From Gammaproteobacteria bacterium (lineage in GTDB: Bacteria; Pseudomonadota; Gammaproteobacteria; Steroidobacterales; Woeseiaceae), in the NCBI GenBank assembly GCA_022600955.1, contig JAHZJK010000023.1, positions 1-64,000 of the forward strand: a stretch of DNA of 64,000 nt, read 5' to 3'. This document shows positions 35,483-46,213 of the stretch, piece after piece. Each line of letters starts with the position of its first letter. Position 1 is the stretch's first letter. The position numbers and the translations under genes were made by a program. Below the pieces are notes generated by a model that saw only the letters and a program-made list of their open reading frames with translations, made no database searches and was not told where the DNA came from.

Positions 35483-36850
35483 ATGCACATACACATTCTC
35501 GGTATTTGTGGAACATTCATGGGTGGTGTCGCCGCGCTCGCGCGGGCGGCTGGCCACACTGTAACGGGTTGCGACCGCAACGTTTATCCGCCTATGAGCA
35601 CGCAATTGAAGAAACTCGGGATCGATATCCATGAGGGTGTCGATGCCGAACAGTTACAAATCAATCCTGACGCGGTCGTGGTCGGCAATGTCATGAGTCG
35701 CGGTGTCGACGTTGTAGAGGGGATGCTAAACGGCACACACCGCTATACGTCGGGGCCACAATGGCTGGCTGAAAACGTGCTGCATGACCGCCATGTCCTG
35801 GCAGTTGCGGGCACCCATGGCAAGACCACCACCGCAAGCATGCTGGCATGGATACTGGAAGATGCAGGACTCTCGCCGGGATTTCTGATCGGCGGTATTC
35901 CCGCCAACTTCGGTACTTCGGCACGATTCGGCGATTCAAAGTTTTTTGTTGTCGAGGCGGATGAGTACGACACGGCGTTCTTCGACAAACGGGCGAAATT
36001 CGTTCACTACCGGCCGACAACGCTGGTTTTGAATAATCTCGAGTACGATCACGCGGACATCTATAAAGACATGGACGCGATTCTTTGGCAGTTTCACCAG
36101 TTGTTGCGCACGGTGCCCGGTAGCGGCCGCATAATTGCGAACGGCGGCGACGAAAATTTGCGCAACCTGCTGCAGATGGGTTGCTGGACGCCATTGCAAA
36201 CCTTCGGAACGGGACAGGAATCGGACTGGCGCGCGAGTTTTGGTGACAAGCTTGAGCGCCAGATTGTGATTCAGAACCCCACCGGAAAAGTTGCGGAAAC
36301 GGGCTGGTCGCTGGGCGGGACCTATAATCTGGAGAATGCGCTGGCGGCAATCGCTGCAGCAGTATCCGTTGGCGTCTCTTTCGAGAAAGCTGTTGATGCG
36401 ATGTCCCGGTTCGAGGGTGTCAAGCGCCGCATGGAGCGAACCGCGACCGTTGCAAACATTGCAATCTATGATGATTTCGCGCATCACCCGACGGCAATCA
36501 AAAAGACTATTACCTCGATGCGTCGTCGCTACCCGGGCCAGCGGATTGTTGTTGCCGTAGAACCGCGTTCAAATACGATGAAGCTTGGTGTGCACAATGA
36601 GACCCTGGCGGAGTCTCTGCAGGATGCGGACCTGATCTGGATGTATCGACCAGCGGATATCGGCGAAGGTTTCGAGGCTTCTCTTGCGTCAGTGAGCGAG
36701 AAGCTTCGCTTGCATAGCGACTACGATCAGCTCGTCAACGACATGTCCAAAAAAGTCCTGGGTGGTGACCAGGTCATCTTTATGAGTAACGGTGGTTTCG
36801 GCTCGGCACGTCAGACACTCACGGCCTTGCTGCAACGTACCCGGGGATAG
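35483..36850 (+). CDS. mpl: UDP-MurNAc:L-Ala-gamma-D-Glu-meso-DAP ligase (peptidoglycan recycling)
   Basis: A 455-residue Mur ligase that rejoins the recovered murein tripeptide to UDP-MurNAc. It has MHIHILGICGTFMGGVAALA at the N-terminus and the ATP-binding AGTHGKTTTASMLAW (about residues 111-125). VEADEYDTAFFDKRAKFVHY and NLEYDHADIY follow, and the C-terminal YDDFAHHPTAIKKTI is the Mpl signature. Length is like E. coli Mpl (457). It lies downstream of a small membrane protein and 49 bp upstream of a LON-domain gene. Confidence 0.96.
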   Translation: MHIHILGICGTFMGGVAALARAAGHTVTGCDRNVYPPMSTQLKKLGIDIHEGVDAEQLQINPDAVVVGNVMSRGVDVVEGMLNGTHRYTSGPQWLAENVLHDRHVLAVAGTHGKTTTASMLAWILEDAGLSPGFLIGGIPANFGTSARFGDSKFFVVEADEYDTAFFDKRAKFVHYRPTTLVLNNLEYDHADIYKDMDAILWQFHQLLRTVPGSGRIIANGGDENLRNLLQMGCWTPLQTFGTGQESDWRASFGDKLERQIVIQNPTGKVAETGWSLGGTYNLENALAAIAAAVSVGVSFEKAVDAMSRFEGVKRRMERTATVANIAIYDDFAHHPTAIKKTITSMRRRYPGQRIVVAVEPRSNTMKLGVHNETLAESLQDADLIWMYRPADIGEGFEASLASVSEKLRLHSDYDQLVNDMSKKVLGGDQVIFMSNGGFGSARQTLTALLQRTRG

Positions 36851-36899
36851 TCGCCCTGGTTTCGCGGCGAACTGCTACACGAACGTCTATAGTTAAGCT

Positions 36900-37490
36900 G
36901 TGAAAGTCCCAATTTTTCCATTGCGTACGGTGTTGTTTCCAGGTGGGCCGCTGCCGCTGCGGATTTTTGAGTCCCGTTACATTGACATGGTTAGTCGTTG
37001 CATGAAAAGCGACGCGCCGTTTGGTGTTTTGTTGATCCGTGAAGGCTCTGAAGCCGGTCAGGCATCGACATTCAATGTCGGTACGCTGGCCCGCATTACT
37101 GACTTCTATCAGGGCAGTGACGGCCTTCTGGGTGTGACAGCAATAGGGGAACAACGATTCCGTCTGATCGGTGTCGAACGGCAGCCAGACGGTCTGAACA
37201 TTGGCGAAATCGAGTTGCTGGCGGATGAGGAAGCGTTTCCGTTGCCGCAGGAATACGAGGCGCTGCCGCACATACTGTCGAACGTGCTCGATGAACTTGG
37301 GCGGCTCTACGAGTCAATCGAACGCCGACTCGATGATGCGGTCTGGGTTACCCATCGATTTCTCGAGATTCTGCCGATCGAGCTCGAGAAGAAACAGCTC
37401 AGCCTTGAGAGCAGGGACACAGCCGCCCGTCTGCAGCTGGTCGGCGAATTACTCGATTCCGTTCGCGAACCTGCAGCAGGGGCCAGCTGA
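36900..37490 (+). CDS. LON substrate-binding-domain protein
   Basis: A 196-residue protein consisting only of the N-terminal substrate-binding domain of the Lon protease. It begins MKVPIFPLRTVLFPGGPLPL and continues with IFESRYIDMVSRCMKSDAPF. It has no AAA+ or protease domain. Such stand-alone domains are common in proteobacteria; an adaptor role is often proposed but unproven. The start is GTG at 36900, which fits the family N-terminus, and no ATG is available nearby. It converges on hemL with a 33-bp gap. Confidence 0.9.
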   Translation: MKVPIFPLRTVLFPGGPLPLRIFESRYIDMVSRCMKSDAPFGVLLIREGSEAGQASTFNVGTLARITDFYQGSDGLLGVTAIGEQRFRLIGVERQPDGLNIGEIELLADEEAFPLPQEYEALPHILSNVLDELGRLYESIERRLDDAVWVTHRFLEILPIELEKKQLSLESRDTAARLQLVGELLDSVREPAAGAS

Positions 37491-37523
37491 GAACGCGAGC
37501 GCAGTCAATGCTGCTTTCAGGCC

Positions 37524-38792
37524 CTACAAGTTTGCAAAAACATTTCTTGCAGCCGCAATCGTCGCATTGATTTCATCATCACCGTGTGCAGCGGAAACGA
37601 ACCCTGCTTCAAACGCAGACGGGGCGAGATATACACCCTCATCCAGCATGCCGTGAAAAAACGTTTTAAAGCGGTCCGTATCAGCTGCGGCAACCTGATC
37701 GAAACGCCGAACGACGGCATCATCGGAAAATACAAGACCAAACATGCCGCCTTCGCATTCAGTTGCCAGCGGAATGCCGTTATCCGCCGCCGCTCTTGAA
37801 ATTCCATCGACGAGCTGCTGCGTCCTGGCCGCCAACGATTCGTAAAAGCCGGCCACGTCGATGAGCTCGAGTGTTGCGAGTCCTGCCGCCATGGCAACAG
37901 GGTTCCCGGACAGAGTTCCTGCCTGATAGACAGGGCCGTCCGGTGCGAGACTGGCCATGATGTCGGCACGACCACCAAACGCCGCTGCGGGCATGCCGCC
38001 TCCGACGATCTTGCCAAGAGTGGTCAGGTCGGGCGTAATTCCGAACAGCGACTGCGCGCCGCCTTTTGCTACGCGAAAACCCGTCATGACTTCATCGAAT
38101 ATCAGAACAGCGCCGGCGTCAGTGCAATGCCGGCGCAGAGAGTCATGAAAACCGGGTTCGGGCGGAACCATGTTCATATTGCCGGCTATGGGCTCGACGA
38201 TTACGCAGGCGATTTCAGAACCAAGTTCGCCGAAAACGGCTGCCAATGCATCGGCGTCGTTGAAAGGCAGCGTAATTGTATGTTCGGCGAGGCCAGCGGG
38301 TACACCAGGCGAGCTTGGTACGCCGAGCGTGAGGGCACCTGATCCTGCCTTGATCAACAGAGAGTCCGAGTGACCGTGGTAACAGCCCTCAAACTTGATG
38401 ATCTTGTCGCGTCCGGTATGGCCGCGTGCAAGCCGAATTGCGCTCATGGTGGCTTCGGTTCCGGAGCTCACCATGCGGATTTTTTCAATGGCTGGCATCA
38501 GCTCGCAAATCTTCTCTGCGATACGGGTCTCGAGCACACAAGGGGCACCAAAACTCAGGCCGGATTGCGCTGTCGTAGTGACGGCTTCGAGAACTGCGGG
38601 ATGCCCATGCCCAAGGATCATTGGGCCCCAGGAGCCGACATAGTCTATGAACTTGCGCCCGTCCTCAGCCTCAACCCAGGCACCTGTTGCGCTCCTGAAG
38701 AAGACCGGATCGCCACCAACGCCGGCGAATGCACGAACAGGTGAATTGACGCCGCCGGCAATGACCTGCTGCGCTTCGCTAAATAGACTCAT
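37524..38792 (-). CDS. hemL: glutamate-1-semialdehyde 2,1-aminomutase
   Basis: A 422-residue PLP enzyme that turns glutamate-1-semialdehyde into 5-aminolevulinate, so this organism uses the C5 haem route. It has [18 protein letters not shown], the PLP-binding lysine in [19 protein letters not shown] (about residue 265) and [18 protein letters not shown] consensus Shine-Dalgarno AGGAGGT sits 6 nt before the ATG at 38792, which fixes the start. It follows the TraB-family gene after 28 nt and may be the last gene of a metK-ahcY-cpdA-traB-hemL run. Confidence 0.96.
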   Translation of the reverse strand: MSLFSEAQQVIAGGVNSPVRAFAGVGGDPVFFRSATGAWVEAEDGRKFIDYVGSWGPMILGHGHPAVLEAVTTTAQSGLSFGAPCVLETRIAEKICELMPAIEKIRMVSSGTEATMSAIRLARGHTGRDKIIKFEGCYHGHSDSLLIKAGSGALTLGVPSSPGVPAGLAEHTITLPFNDADALAAVFGELGSEIACVIVEPIAGNMNMVPPEPGFHDSLRRHCTDAGAVLIFDEVMTGFRVAKGGAQSLFGITPDLTTLGKIVGGGMPAAAFGGRADIMASLAPDGPVYQAGTLSGNPVAMAAGLATLELIDVAGFYESLAARTQQLVDGISRAAADNGIPLATECEGGMFGLVFSDDAVVRRFDQVAAADTDRFKTFFHGMLDEGVYLAPSAFEAGFVSAAHGDDEINATIAAARNVFANL

Positions 38793-38820
38793 GTTATTAC
38801 CTCCTGAAGAGAGGCGCATG

Positions 38821-39708
38821 CTACCGGAGTGTTGCAGGCTCGCTCAACTGCCGGATAGCGGTACCGCGTCGTTCGAGCTGCTTGGGCACGCCGTTTTCGC
38901 CGACCAGGTGCAGCGCACCGACGATGATGAGGTAGTTTTCGTTGTCGTCGAGCAGCGCGTCGATCTGTTCAACCCAGCGGTTGTTGCGATCGGTAACGAT
39001 GGCTTTGTTGAGTTCCTGATGTTCAGCGAGCTCATCGAGCATTGCATCCTCGAGGTATTCAATGTCACCGCGTCGCCAGGCGACGATCAACTCGTCCATG
39101 ATCTCGCTGATTTCGGCACCTTGCTCCAGTGTCGACAGCAGCATGTCGCGCTGCGCCTGCATCGACATGCCGTCAAGAAACTGAATCTGTTCTTCAATGG
39201 TCTCGAATCCCTCAATCGGCTTGCCGTCGCGAGTCGCTTTCGAGGTCATGTGCATTTCGATGCCCAGCGTCGGATCAAACCCGATCCGATTCAGTACCAT
39301 CATTTCCGCAGTCATCGCGGCGTACCACGGTTCGGTCTTACCAAGCATGTCCAGCGGAATATCTATCGCGGCGGCGGCCTTTTCCGCGCGCGAATAGTGC
39401 TCTTCGCCCATCAGGTCCGCGAGCGTGCGGTCGTCCTGCAAGACACCGTAGGAGACAAACGCGGCCTGGGCTGCGAAAGGATCAATATCGTCCATATCAA
39501 CTTCCATGATCAGGACGTCGGCCTGATCGTAGACGGCGTTGAAAGCGGACGGCAGCGGGTAGTCGATGCTTCGCAACAAGTGCACGGAACCGAGCAGAAA
39601 GATCGAGTTCTGATCGCCCGTTATCTCACACAACGTGACCGGATGGCCTTCGTCGTCGTCGGCGAAGGTCGGGCCTGCAAGAAACAACAAAAGCAGCAGT
39701 TTTTTCAT
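38821..39708 (-). CDS. exported TraB/GumN-family protein
   Basis: A 295-residue protein with a short signal peptide ([16 protein letters not shown]), probably periplasmic. It shows the TraB/GumN (Tiki-like) pattern. The first is the [18 protein letters not shown] segment with GxxH, then IMEVDMDD with a conserved Glu, [11 protein letters not shown] and [16 protein letters not shown]. Near the end comes [20 protein letters not shown]. These conserved Glu/His residues resemble a metalloprotease active site, but bacterial members have no settled function. Its ATG overlaps the cpdA TGA by 4 nt. Confidence 0.85.
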   Translation of the reverse strand: MKKLLLLLFLAGPTFADDDEGHPVTLCEITGDQNSIFLLGSVHLLRSIDYPLPSAFNAVYDQADVLIMEVDMDDIDPFAAQAAFVSYGVLQDDRTLADLMGEEHYSRAEKAAAAIDIPLDMLGKTEPWYAAMTAEMMVLNRIGFDPTLGIEMHMTSKATRDGKPIEGFETIEEQIQFLDGMSMQAQRDMLLSTLEQGAEISEIMDELIVAWRRGDIEYLEDAMLDELAEHQELNKAIVTDRNNRWVEQIDALLDDNENYLIIVGALHLVGENGVPKQLERRGTAIRQLSEPATLR

Positions 39709-40493
39709 TCGGTGTCTTCCACCCAGACCAGCTCGGCCTCAAAGCTGCCGTCGGGATTCAGTGTTATGCGGCGGTATGCCGGGGGGCGCACATCTACGGC
39801 GAAATCATCACTACCAGGTTTGAACTGGCTGCAAGTCGATGGCGTGCCAATAATCTGCATACCGTTGTGCTCGGCATCATAGGCCTGGTGTACATGTCCA
39901 AACACCACCAGCCTGACTTTCTGCAGTTTTTGCAACTGAGTCAGAAATTCTTCGCCATTTCTCAGGCCGACTGTGTCCAGCCATTTGCTGCCCATGGGTA
40001 TTGGTGGGTGGTGCAGGCAGACCATCACGTGCTTCGCTGATGTCTCGCCAATCGCCGCGTCCACGCGCTCAAGTTCCGCTGGCGATAATTCACCACCGGC
40101 GTCATCGCTGATGCAGCTATCGAGGCCGATCATGAGCCAGTCGTTAACCTGTTCTTTCGCGCAATAGGAAAAAGGAGGACGGCTGCAGACGGGCCGCATC
40201 AGGCCGCGGATATCGTGGTTGCCGGGAATACAGTGCATGCGCATGTTCAGCGGCAGCAGGAAGTCGTGAAAGCGCTGATAGGCTTCACTGGAGTCATCCT
40301 GGATAAGATCGCCGGTGATCCACGCGCGATCTGCGCGCCAATCACCGGCGTCGTAGTGGTCCAGAACTCGCTGCAGTGAATCCGCGGTGACCGTGCCACG
40401 CAGTTCACCATCCGCGTCGGCGAACAAATGTGGATCCGTCAGGTGCAATATCCTGATTGAATCTCTGTCATCGTCGTCGCGGCCAGCGGGAAT
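39705..40493 (-). CDS. cpdA: 3',5'-cyclic-AMP phosphodiesterase, apparent AUU start
   Basis: A calcineurin-like metallophosphoesterase that would hydrolyse cAMP to AMP. It has RILHLTDPHLF, WITGDLIQDDS, CIPGNHDIRG, HVMVCLHHPPIPMGS and VVFGHVHQAYD, all metal-ligand motifs of the family. No ATG, GTG or CTG start fits. A TTG at 40448 would cut the first beta-strand (RIL lost). An in-frame ATT at 40493 sits 7 nt after AAGGA (40505-40501) and gives 15 residues before RILHLTD, close to E. coli CpdA. I therefore annotate the ATT, giving about 262 residues. The frame is open back into ahcY; ahcY ends 14 nt upstream. Confidence 0.85.
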   Translation of the reverse strand: MPAGRDDDDRDSIRILHLTDPHLFADADGELRGTVTADSLQRVLDHYDAGDWRADRAWITGDLIQDDSSEAYQRFHDFLLPLNMRMHCIPGNHDIRGLMRPVCSRPPFSYCAKEQVNDWLMIGLDSCISDDAGGELSPAELERVDAAIGETSAKHVMVCLHHPPIPMGSKWLDTVGLRNGEEFLTQLQKLQKVRLVVFGHVHQAYDAEHNGMQIIGTPSTCSQFKPGSDDFAVDVRPPAYRRITLNPDGSFEAELVWVEDTE

Positions 40494-40507
40494 AAGCGAG
40501 TCCTTTT

Positions 40508-41821
40508 TTAGTAGCGGTAGTGGTCCGGCTTGTACGGTCCAGCTTTCTTGACACCAATGTAATCGGCTTGCTGATCCGTTAGTTCAGTGACCTTCGCACC
40601 GATACGATCGAGGTGCAAGCGAGCCACCTTCTCGTCAAGATGCTTCGGCAGGACATACACTTCCTTGCCGTAGTCATCGCCATTCTGCCACAACTCGATT
40701 TGGGCCAGAACCTGGTTTGTGAAGGAATTCGACATCACGAAACTCGGGTGGCCAGTGCCGCAACCGAGATTCACGAGGCGTCCTTCAGCCAACAGAATGA
40801 TGCGTTTTCCGTCTGGGAAAATAATGTGATCAACCTGCGGCTTAATGTTCTCCCACTCGAATTTCTTCAGGTATGCGACATCGATTTCGTTATCAAAGTG
40901 TCCGATATTGCAAACGATCGCCTGGTCACGCATACGCTCCATTTGTGGGCCGGTCAGAATGTTGTAATTGCCAGTCGCAGTGACAACAATATCGACATCC
41001 TCAATCACGTCATCCAGTCTTACGACGCGATAGCCTTCCATTGACGCCTGCAGCGCGCAGATTGGATCAACTTCTGTGATCAGGACGGTTGCACCGAGTC
41101 CGCGCAGGGACTGCGCGGAGCCTTTGCCAACGTCGCCATAGCCACAGACAACCGCGACCTTGCCGGCGATCATGACGTCTGTGGCGCGTTTGATTGCATC
41201 AACGAGCGACTCACGGCAGCCGTACAGGTTGTCGAACTTCGATTTTGTCACTGAATCATTGACGTTGAATGCAGGGCAGGCCAGCGAGCCGTCTTTCATC
41301 ATGTCATAGAGGCGCTTCACGCCAGTGGTTGTTTCTTCTGACAGACCTTTGACGTTCTTCATGATTTCAGGGTACTTGTCGTGCAGGATCTGCGTCAGGT
41401 CGCCGCCGTCATCGAGAATCATGTTTGGCTGCCAGCCGTCCGGTCCGTTGATGGTCTGTTCGACACACCACCAGTACTCGTCCTCAGTTTCACCTTTCCA
41501 CGCGAACACCGGGATGCCCTGATCTGCGATAGCAGCGGCAGCGTGGTCCTGAGTGGAAAAAATATTGCAGGAAGACCAGCGAATATCTGCGCCGAGCGCT
41601 TTCAGTGTTTCGATCAGCACAGCGGTCTGAATGGTCATGTGCAAACAACCAGTCAGGCGCACTCCGTCGAGTGGCTTTTGACCCTTGTACTCATCGCGAA
41701 TGGTCATGAGGCCCGGCATTTCAGTCTCGGCAATCGCAATTTCCTTGCGACCAAACTCCGCCAGCGAAATATCCGCGACCTTGTAATCGTTTTCCTTAAT
41801 GGCAACAGCTTCGCTGCTCAT
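40508..41821 (-). CDS. ahcY: adenosylhomocysteinase
   Basis: A 437-residue NAD-dependent enzyme that splits S-adenosylhomocysteine into homocysteine and adenosine, which removes the product inhibitor of methyltransferases. It shows [40 protein letters not shown] with the catalytic Lys, the NAD-binding [20 protein letters not shown] and the C-terminal [18 protein letters not shown] lies just before the ATG. It follows metK after 21 nt, too little room for an SAH riboswitch, so any control must come from upstream of metK. Confidence 0.97.
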   Translation of the reverse strand: MSSEAVAIKENDYKVADISLAEFGRKEIAIAETEMPGLMTIRDEYKGQKPLDGVRLTGCLHMTIQTAVLIETLKALGADIRWSSCNIFSTQDHAAAAIADQGIPVFAWKGETEDEYWWCVEQTINGPDGWQPNMILDDGGDLTQILHDKYPEIMKNVKGLSEETTTGVKRLYDMMKDGSLACPAFNVNDSVTKSKFDNLYGCRESLVDAIKRATDVMIAGKVAVVCGYGDVGKGSAQSLRGLGATVLITEVDPICALQASMEGYRVVRLDDVIEDVDIVVTATGNYNILTGPQMERMRDQAIVCNIGHFDNEIDVAYLKKFEWENIKPQVDHIIFPDGKRIILLAEGRLVNLGCGTGHPSFVMSNSFTNQVLAQIELWQNGDDYGKEVYVLPKHLDEKVARLHLDRIGAKVTELTDQQADYIGVKKAGPYKPDHYRY

Positions 41822-41842
41822 AGTGTTCTCCTGTAAATACTC

Positions 41843-43000
41843 TTAAGACGCTGCGGCTTTCAGAGCCTCAGCCTTGTCTGTTCGTTCCCAGCTCAAATCG
41901 ATGTCTTCGCGGCCGAAGTGGCCGTAAGCAGCGGTCTGGCGGTATATAGGCTTGATCAGATCCAGCATGGTGAGGATGCCGTACGGGGTCAGATCGAAGT
42001 GTTCACGAATCAGTTCGGTCATTTTCGCATCAGAGATACGTCCGGTACCGAATGTCTGAACGCTGATCGAGGTTGGTTCGGCGACACCAATTGCGTAAGA
42101 AACCTGAACTTCGCAGCGATCTGCAAGGCCTGCCGCAACAATGTTCTTGGCCACATAGCGGCTCGCGTATGCGGCCGAGCGGTCAACCTTGGACGGATCC
42201 TTGCCGGAGAATGCGCCGCCGCCGTGGCGGGCCGATCCGCCGTAGGTGTCGACAATGATCTTGCGACCGGTTAGTCCGCAATCGCCCATCGGTCCGCCAA
42301 TCTCGAAGCGGCCCGTCGGGTTGATGTGGTAAAGCGTGTCAGACGACAACAGTTCCGCGGGCAGCACCGGTTTGATGATCTCTTCCATGACGCCTTCGCG
42401 CAGATCGTCCATAGAGATATCCGCGTCGTGTTGCGACGACAGGACGACCGCATTGATCGACACCGGCTGGTGGTCGACATAGTTAAAGGTCACCTGACTT
42501 TTCGCGTCCGGGCGCAGCCACGGCAATGTTCCATTTTTGCGCACTTCGGCCTGTCGTCGGACAAGGCGGTGCGAATAGGTAATCGGGGCAGGCATGAGTA
42601 CATTGGTCTCATTGCATGCGTAACCGAACATCAGGCCCTGATCGCCAGCGCCCTGCTGCTCCTCAGATGCACGGTCGACGCCTTGCGCAATATCGGGGGA
42701 TTGCTTGCCGATCGCGTTCAGTACCGAGCAGGACGCACCGTCAAAACCTTTTTCGGAGCTGTCGTAGCCGATCTCAAGTACCGTCTGGCGGACGATTTCC
42801 TCGATATCAACCCACGCCGTTGTGGTTATTTCGCCTGCAACGATTGCGACTCCAGTCTTGACCATGGTCTCGCAAGCCACGCGGGCCTTGGGGTCCTCGG
42901 CGATAATTGCATCGAGAATGGCATCGGAGATCTGATCAGAGATCTTGTCCGGATGGCCTTCTGAGACCGACTCGGACGTAAATAGGAATGCGTCAGACAT
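41843..43000 (-). CDS. metK: S-adenosylmethionine synthetase
   Basis: A 385-residue enzyme forming S-adenosylmethionine from methionine and ATP. It has [20 protein letters not shown] with the ATP-site His and [34 protein letters not shown] is the phosphate-binding loop. Length equals E. coli MetK (384). It is divergent from tkt across 140 bp. On the minus strand a TACAAT lies about 46 nt upstream of the ATG as a possible -10. I saw no conserved SAM-riboswitch pattern. Confidence 0.97.
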   Translation of the reverse strand: MSDAFLFTSESVSEGHPDKISDQISDAILDAIIAEDPKARVACETMVKTGVAIVAGEITTTAWVDIEEIVRQTVLEIGYDSSEKGFDGASCSVLNAIGKQSPDIAQGVDRASEEQQGAGDQGLMFGYACNETNVLMPAPITYSHRLVRRQAEVRKNGTLPWLRPDAKSQVTFNYVDHQPVSINAVVLSSQHDADISMDDLREGVMEEIIKPVLPAELLSSDTLYHINPTGRFEIGGPMGDCGLTGRKIIVDTYGGSARHGGGAFSGKDPSKVDRSAAYASRYVAKNIVAAGLADRCEVQVSYAIGVAEPTSISVQTFGTGRISDAKMTELIREHFDLTPYGILTMLDLIKPIYRQTAAYGHFGREDIDLSWERTDKAEALKAAAS

Positions 43001-43140
43001 AATTTAGAGTTGTTCCAGATTCATGGGTGGCGCATTGTACCCTTGATGCGGCCCTCGATAACAGGGAAAATGCGCCGCTCGCGACGACGCGAATACCATC
43101 CACAAAAGAGGCCAGCAGGCCCATACCGATACAGGTCAAC

Positions 43141-45168
43141 ATGTCACAGAAACCTTCAGTCGCCGGCCAGCCGGCCCGGCGCGATCTCGCGAATGCAATT
43201 CGAGCCCTGAGTATGGATGCGGTACAAGCTGCAAATTCAGGCCATCCTGGCGCACCGATGGGCATGGCAGACATCGCGGAAGTGTTGTGGAATGACTATC
43301 TCAGGCACAATCCGGCGAATCCGGCCTGGGCCAACCGGGATCGTTTCGTTCTCTCAAACGGGCACGGTTCGATGTTGCTGTACAGCCTGCTGCACCTAAC
43401 CGGATATGAAGAATTCTCGCTGGATCAGTTGCAAAACTTCCGCCAGTTTGGCTACAAGACTGCAGGACACCCGGAGTTCGAGCCGGGCGGTCCGATAGAA
43501 ACGACTACCGGTCCTTTGGGGCAGGGCGTCACAAATGCAGTCGGCATGGCTATGGCAGAGAAGATGCTGGCAGCCGAGTTCAACCGGCCAGGGCACGATG
43601 TCGTCGATCATCGCACCTGGGTATTTCTTGGTGATGGCTGCCTCATGGAGGGGATCTCCCATGAGGCCTGCTCGCTCGCTGGCACGCTCAAACTGGGCAA
43701 GCTGATCTGCCTTTACGATGACAACAATATCTCGATCGATGGTGAGGTCGATGCGTGGTTTACGGACGATACACCGCAGCGTTTCGCAGCTTACGGTTGG
43801 CAGGTCATCCCGAATGTGGACGGCCACGACTCTGCGGCAATTGCTGCGGCTATCGATGAGGCGACCACTGATGTTGATCGTCCGACGCTCATTTGCTGCA
43901 AGACAGTGATCGGATTCGGCTCTCCGAACAAACAGGGCACTGCGTCGACCCACGGCGCGCCGCTTGGCGATGAGGAAATTGCGGCGACCAGAAAAGAACT
44001 GGGCTGGGAGTCAGCACCATTTGAAATTCCTGCGGACATTGCCGCGGCCTGGGATGGCAGTGCACGCGGTGCTGCTGACGAAAATGCCTGGAACGAAATG
44101 TTCGCTGGCTACAACAGCGCACACCCGGAGGTCGCTGCAGAGTTCGCCCGGCGCATGGCAGGCCAGCTTCCAGCCGACTGGGATACGTTTGCCCAAAAAG
44201 CCATCGCCGATATCGATGCGGCTGGCGAAACTGTCGCGACGCGCAAGGCGTCTCTGATCGCATTGAACGCATTTGCGCCCGCATTGCCGGAAATGGCTGG
44301 CGGGTCGGCGGACCTTACGGGTTCCAATCTGACCAAGCACAATGGCTCCGTGCCGATCTCTGGCGACGATGCGAGCGGCAACTATGTCTGGTTCGGCGTG
44401 CGCGAATTTGGCATGACTGCTATCTGCAACGGTCTGCGACTGCACGGTGGATTCTTGCCGTATTCCGGGACCTTCCTGACATTTTCAGACTATTCCCGTA
44501 ACGCGCTGCGCATGGCGGCATTGATGGAGATTCAGAACGTACTGGTCTATACCCACGACTCTATTGGTCTGGGTGAGGATGGCCCCACGCATCAGCCCGT
44601 CGAACACACTGCATCATTGCGACTGATGCCGAATATGAGCGTGTGGCGGCCCTGCGATGCTGTTGAAACGGCAGTAGCGTGGCGCTGCGCAATTGAACGT
44701 CAGCACGGGCCGACCAGCCTTGTATTGACGAGGCAGGGATTACCACACCAGGTTCGTGATGCTGAGCAGATTTCAGCAATCGCGCGCGGTGGTTATGTAT
44801 TGAAAGACTCCGACAACGCACCGGACCTTATATTGATTGCAACAGGTTCTGAGGTCGCAATTGCCGTTGCGGCCGCCGATGCGCTAGCTGCTGATAGTAT
44901 CAGCGCGCGCGTAGTGTCTATGCCGAGCACAGATGCCTTTGATGCACAGGATGCTGATTACCGCGAGTCGGTTCTGCCGACGGCTGTCACGGCGCGGATT
45001 GCGATTGAAGCAGGCGTTACTGAAGGCTGGTGGCGCTACGTTGGCACACAAGGGCGGGTTGTCGGTCTGGACCGTTTCGGCGCTTCGGCACCGGCCAATG
45101 AATTATTCGAACACTTCGGCTTCACGGCAGAAAACGTTGTTGCTGTCGCGAAAGACGCACTGAATTAA
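43141..45168 (+). CDS. tkt: transketolase
   Basis: A 675-residue thiamine-diphosphate enzyme of the pentose phosphate pathway and, where present, the Calvin cycle. It has [38 protein letters not shown] and [20 protein letters not shown]. The ThDP motif is [20 protein letters not shown], followed by DDNNISIDG, and the pyrimidine-domain segment is [20 protein letters not shown] chose the ATG at 43141, which is the family start; the frame is open 114 nt upstream. It heads tkt-gap-pgk with short spacers. Confidence 0.97.
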   Translation: MSQKPSVAGQPARRDLANAIRALSMDAVQAANSGHPGAPMGMADIAEVLWNDYLRHNPANPAWANRDRFVLSNGHGSMLLYSLLHLTGYEEFSLDQLQNFRQFGYKTAGHPEFEPGGPIETTTGPLGQGVTNAVGMAMAEKMLAAEFNRPGHDVVDHRTWVFLGDGCLMEGISHEACSLAGTLKLGKLICLYDDNNISIDGEVDAWFTDDTPQRFAAYGWQVIPNVDGHDSAAIAAAIDEATTDVDRPTLICCKTVIGFGSPNKQGTASTHGAPLGDEEIAATRKELGWESAPFEIPADIAAAWDGSARGAADENAWNEMFAGYNSAHPEVAAEFARRMAGQLPADWDTFAQKAIADIDAAGETVATRKASLIALNAFAPALPEMAGGSADLTGSNLTKHNGSVPISGDDASGNYVWFGVREFGMTAICNGLRLHGGFLPYSGTFLTFSDYSRNALRMAALMEIQNVLVYTHDSIGLGEDGPTHQPVEHTASLRLMPNMSVWRPCDAVETAVAWRCAIERQHGPTSLVLTRQGLPHQVRDAEQISAIARGGYVLKDSDNAPDLILIATGSEVAIAVAAADALAADSISARVVSMPSTDAFDAQDADYRESVLPTAVTARIAIEAGVTEGWWRYVGTQGRVVGLDRFGASAPANELFEHFGFTAENVVAVAKDALN

Positions 45169-45186
45169 TTACTGGAGAAGTAGCAA

Positions 45187-46200
45187 ATGGCTATCAAGAT
45201 TGGAATCAACGGCTACGGCCGCATCGGTCGCAACATTGTTCGCGCTATACACGAATACGGTCGTACTGATGAGTTTGACGTTGTTGCGCTCAATGACCTT
45301 GGCGACGCCGAGACAAATGCACATCTGACGCGCTACGACACGGCCCATGGCAAGTTCGCGGGCAACGTGGAAGTTGATGGCGGCGATATCATCGTCAATG
45401 GTGACCGCATTAAGGTTTTCGCCGAACGCGACCCGGCGAAACTGCCGTGGGGCGAGCTCGGTGTCGACGTCGTATTCGAATGCACGGGCCTTTTCCGCAC
45501 GGCCGAAACAGCAGGCAAGCACATCGCAGGCGGGGCCAGGAAAGTCGTGATTTCAGCACCCGGTGGTGCGGACATCGACGGTACATTTGTCTACGGTGTA
45601 AATGATGGCGATATCACCGCCAATCACAACATCATTTCCAACGCGTCTTGTACGACCAACTGCCTGGCGCCGTTGGTCAAGCCGCTTTACGACGCGATAG
45701 GCGTCGAACACGGCATCATGACGACGATTCACGCGTACACGAATGACCAGGTGTTGACCGACGTATATCACTCCGATTTGCGTCGTGCGCGTTCAGGCAC
45801 GATGTCGCAGATTCCGACCAGTACCGGTGCGGCGAAAGCGGTTGGCCTGGTGCTGCCAGAATTGAACGGCAAGCTCGATGGTTTCTCGATGCGCGTTCCG
45901 ACCATCAATGTTTCGGCGGTCGACCTGACGTTTGTCGCCTCGCGCGCGACCAGCATTGAAGAGGTGAACTCGGTTATCAAGACGGCCAGTGAAGGCGCCT
46001 TGAAAGGTATTCTGGCGTACACAGAGGAGCCGCTGGTGTCCACGGACTTCAATCATGATCCGGCGTCATCAACGCTTGATGCAGGCCTGACGAAAGTTAT
46101 CGACGGCACCCTGGTGAAAGTCGTCTCGTGGTATGACAACGAGTGGGGCTTCTCGAACCGCATGCTCGACACGACTGTCGCCCTGATGAACGCCAAGTAG
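45187..46200 (+). CDS. gap: glyceraldehyde-3-phosphate dehydrogenase
   Basis: A 337-residue NAD(P)-dependent enzyme. It has [20 protein letters not shown] at the cofactor site, the catalytic Cys155 in [13 protein letters not shown], the catalytic His in [10 protein letters not shown] and [16 protein letters not shown] at the C-terminus. The N-terminal loop after GRIGRN contains DFN-free [10 protein letters not shown], so NADH versus NADPH use is not clear from the sequence. GGAGAAGTAGCAA precedes the ATG. It lies between tkt and pgk. Confidence 0.97.
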   Translation: MAIKIGINGYGRIGRNIVRAIHEYGRTDEFDVVALNDLGDAETNAHLTRYDTAHGKFAGNVEVDGGDIIVNGDRIKVFAERDPAKLPWGELGVDVVFECTGLFRTAETAGKHIAGGARKVVISAPGGADIDGTFVYGVNDGDITANHNIISNASCTTNCLAPLVKPLYDAIGVEHGIMTTIHAYTNDQVLTDVYHSDLRRARSGTMSQIPTSTGAAKAVGLVLPELNGKLDGFSMRVPTINVSAVDLTFVASRATSIEEVNSVIKTASEGALKGILAYTEEPLVSTDFNHDPASSTLDAGLTKVIDGTLVKVVSWYDNEWGFSNRMLDTTVALMNAK

Positions 46201-46213
46201 AGAGCATTTCAGT

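Noticed and set aside
41822..43140. SAM or SAH riboswitch controlling metK/ahcY
   Set aside because: The metK-ahcY gap is 21 nt, too short, and the 140 bp before metK show no pattern I recognise as a SAM or SAH aptamer.
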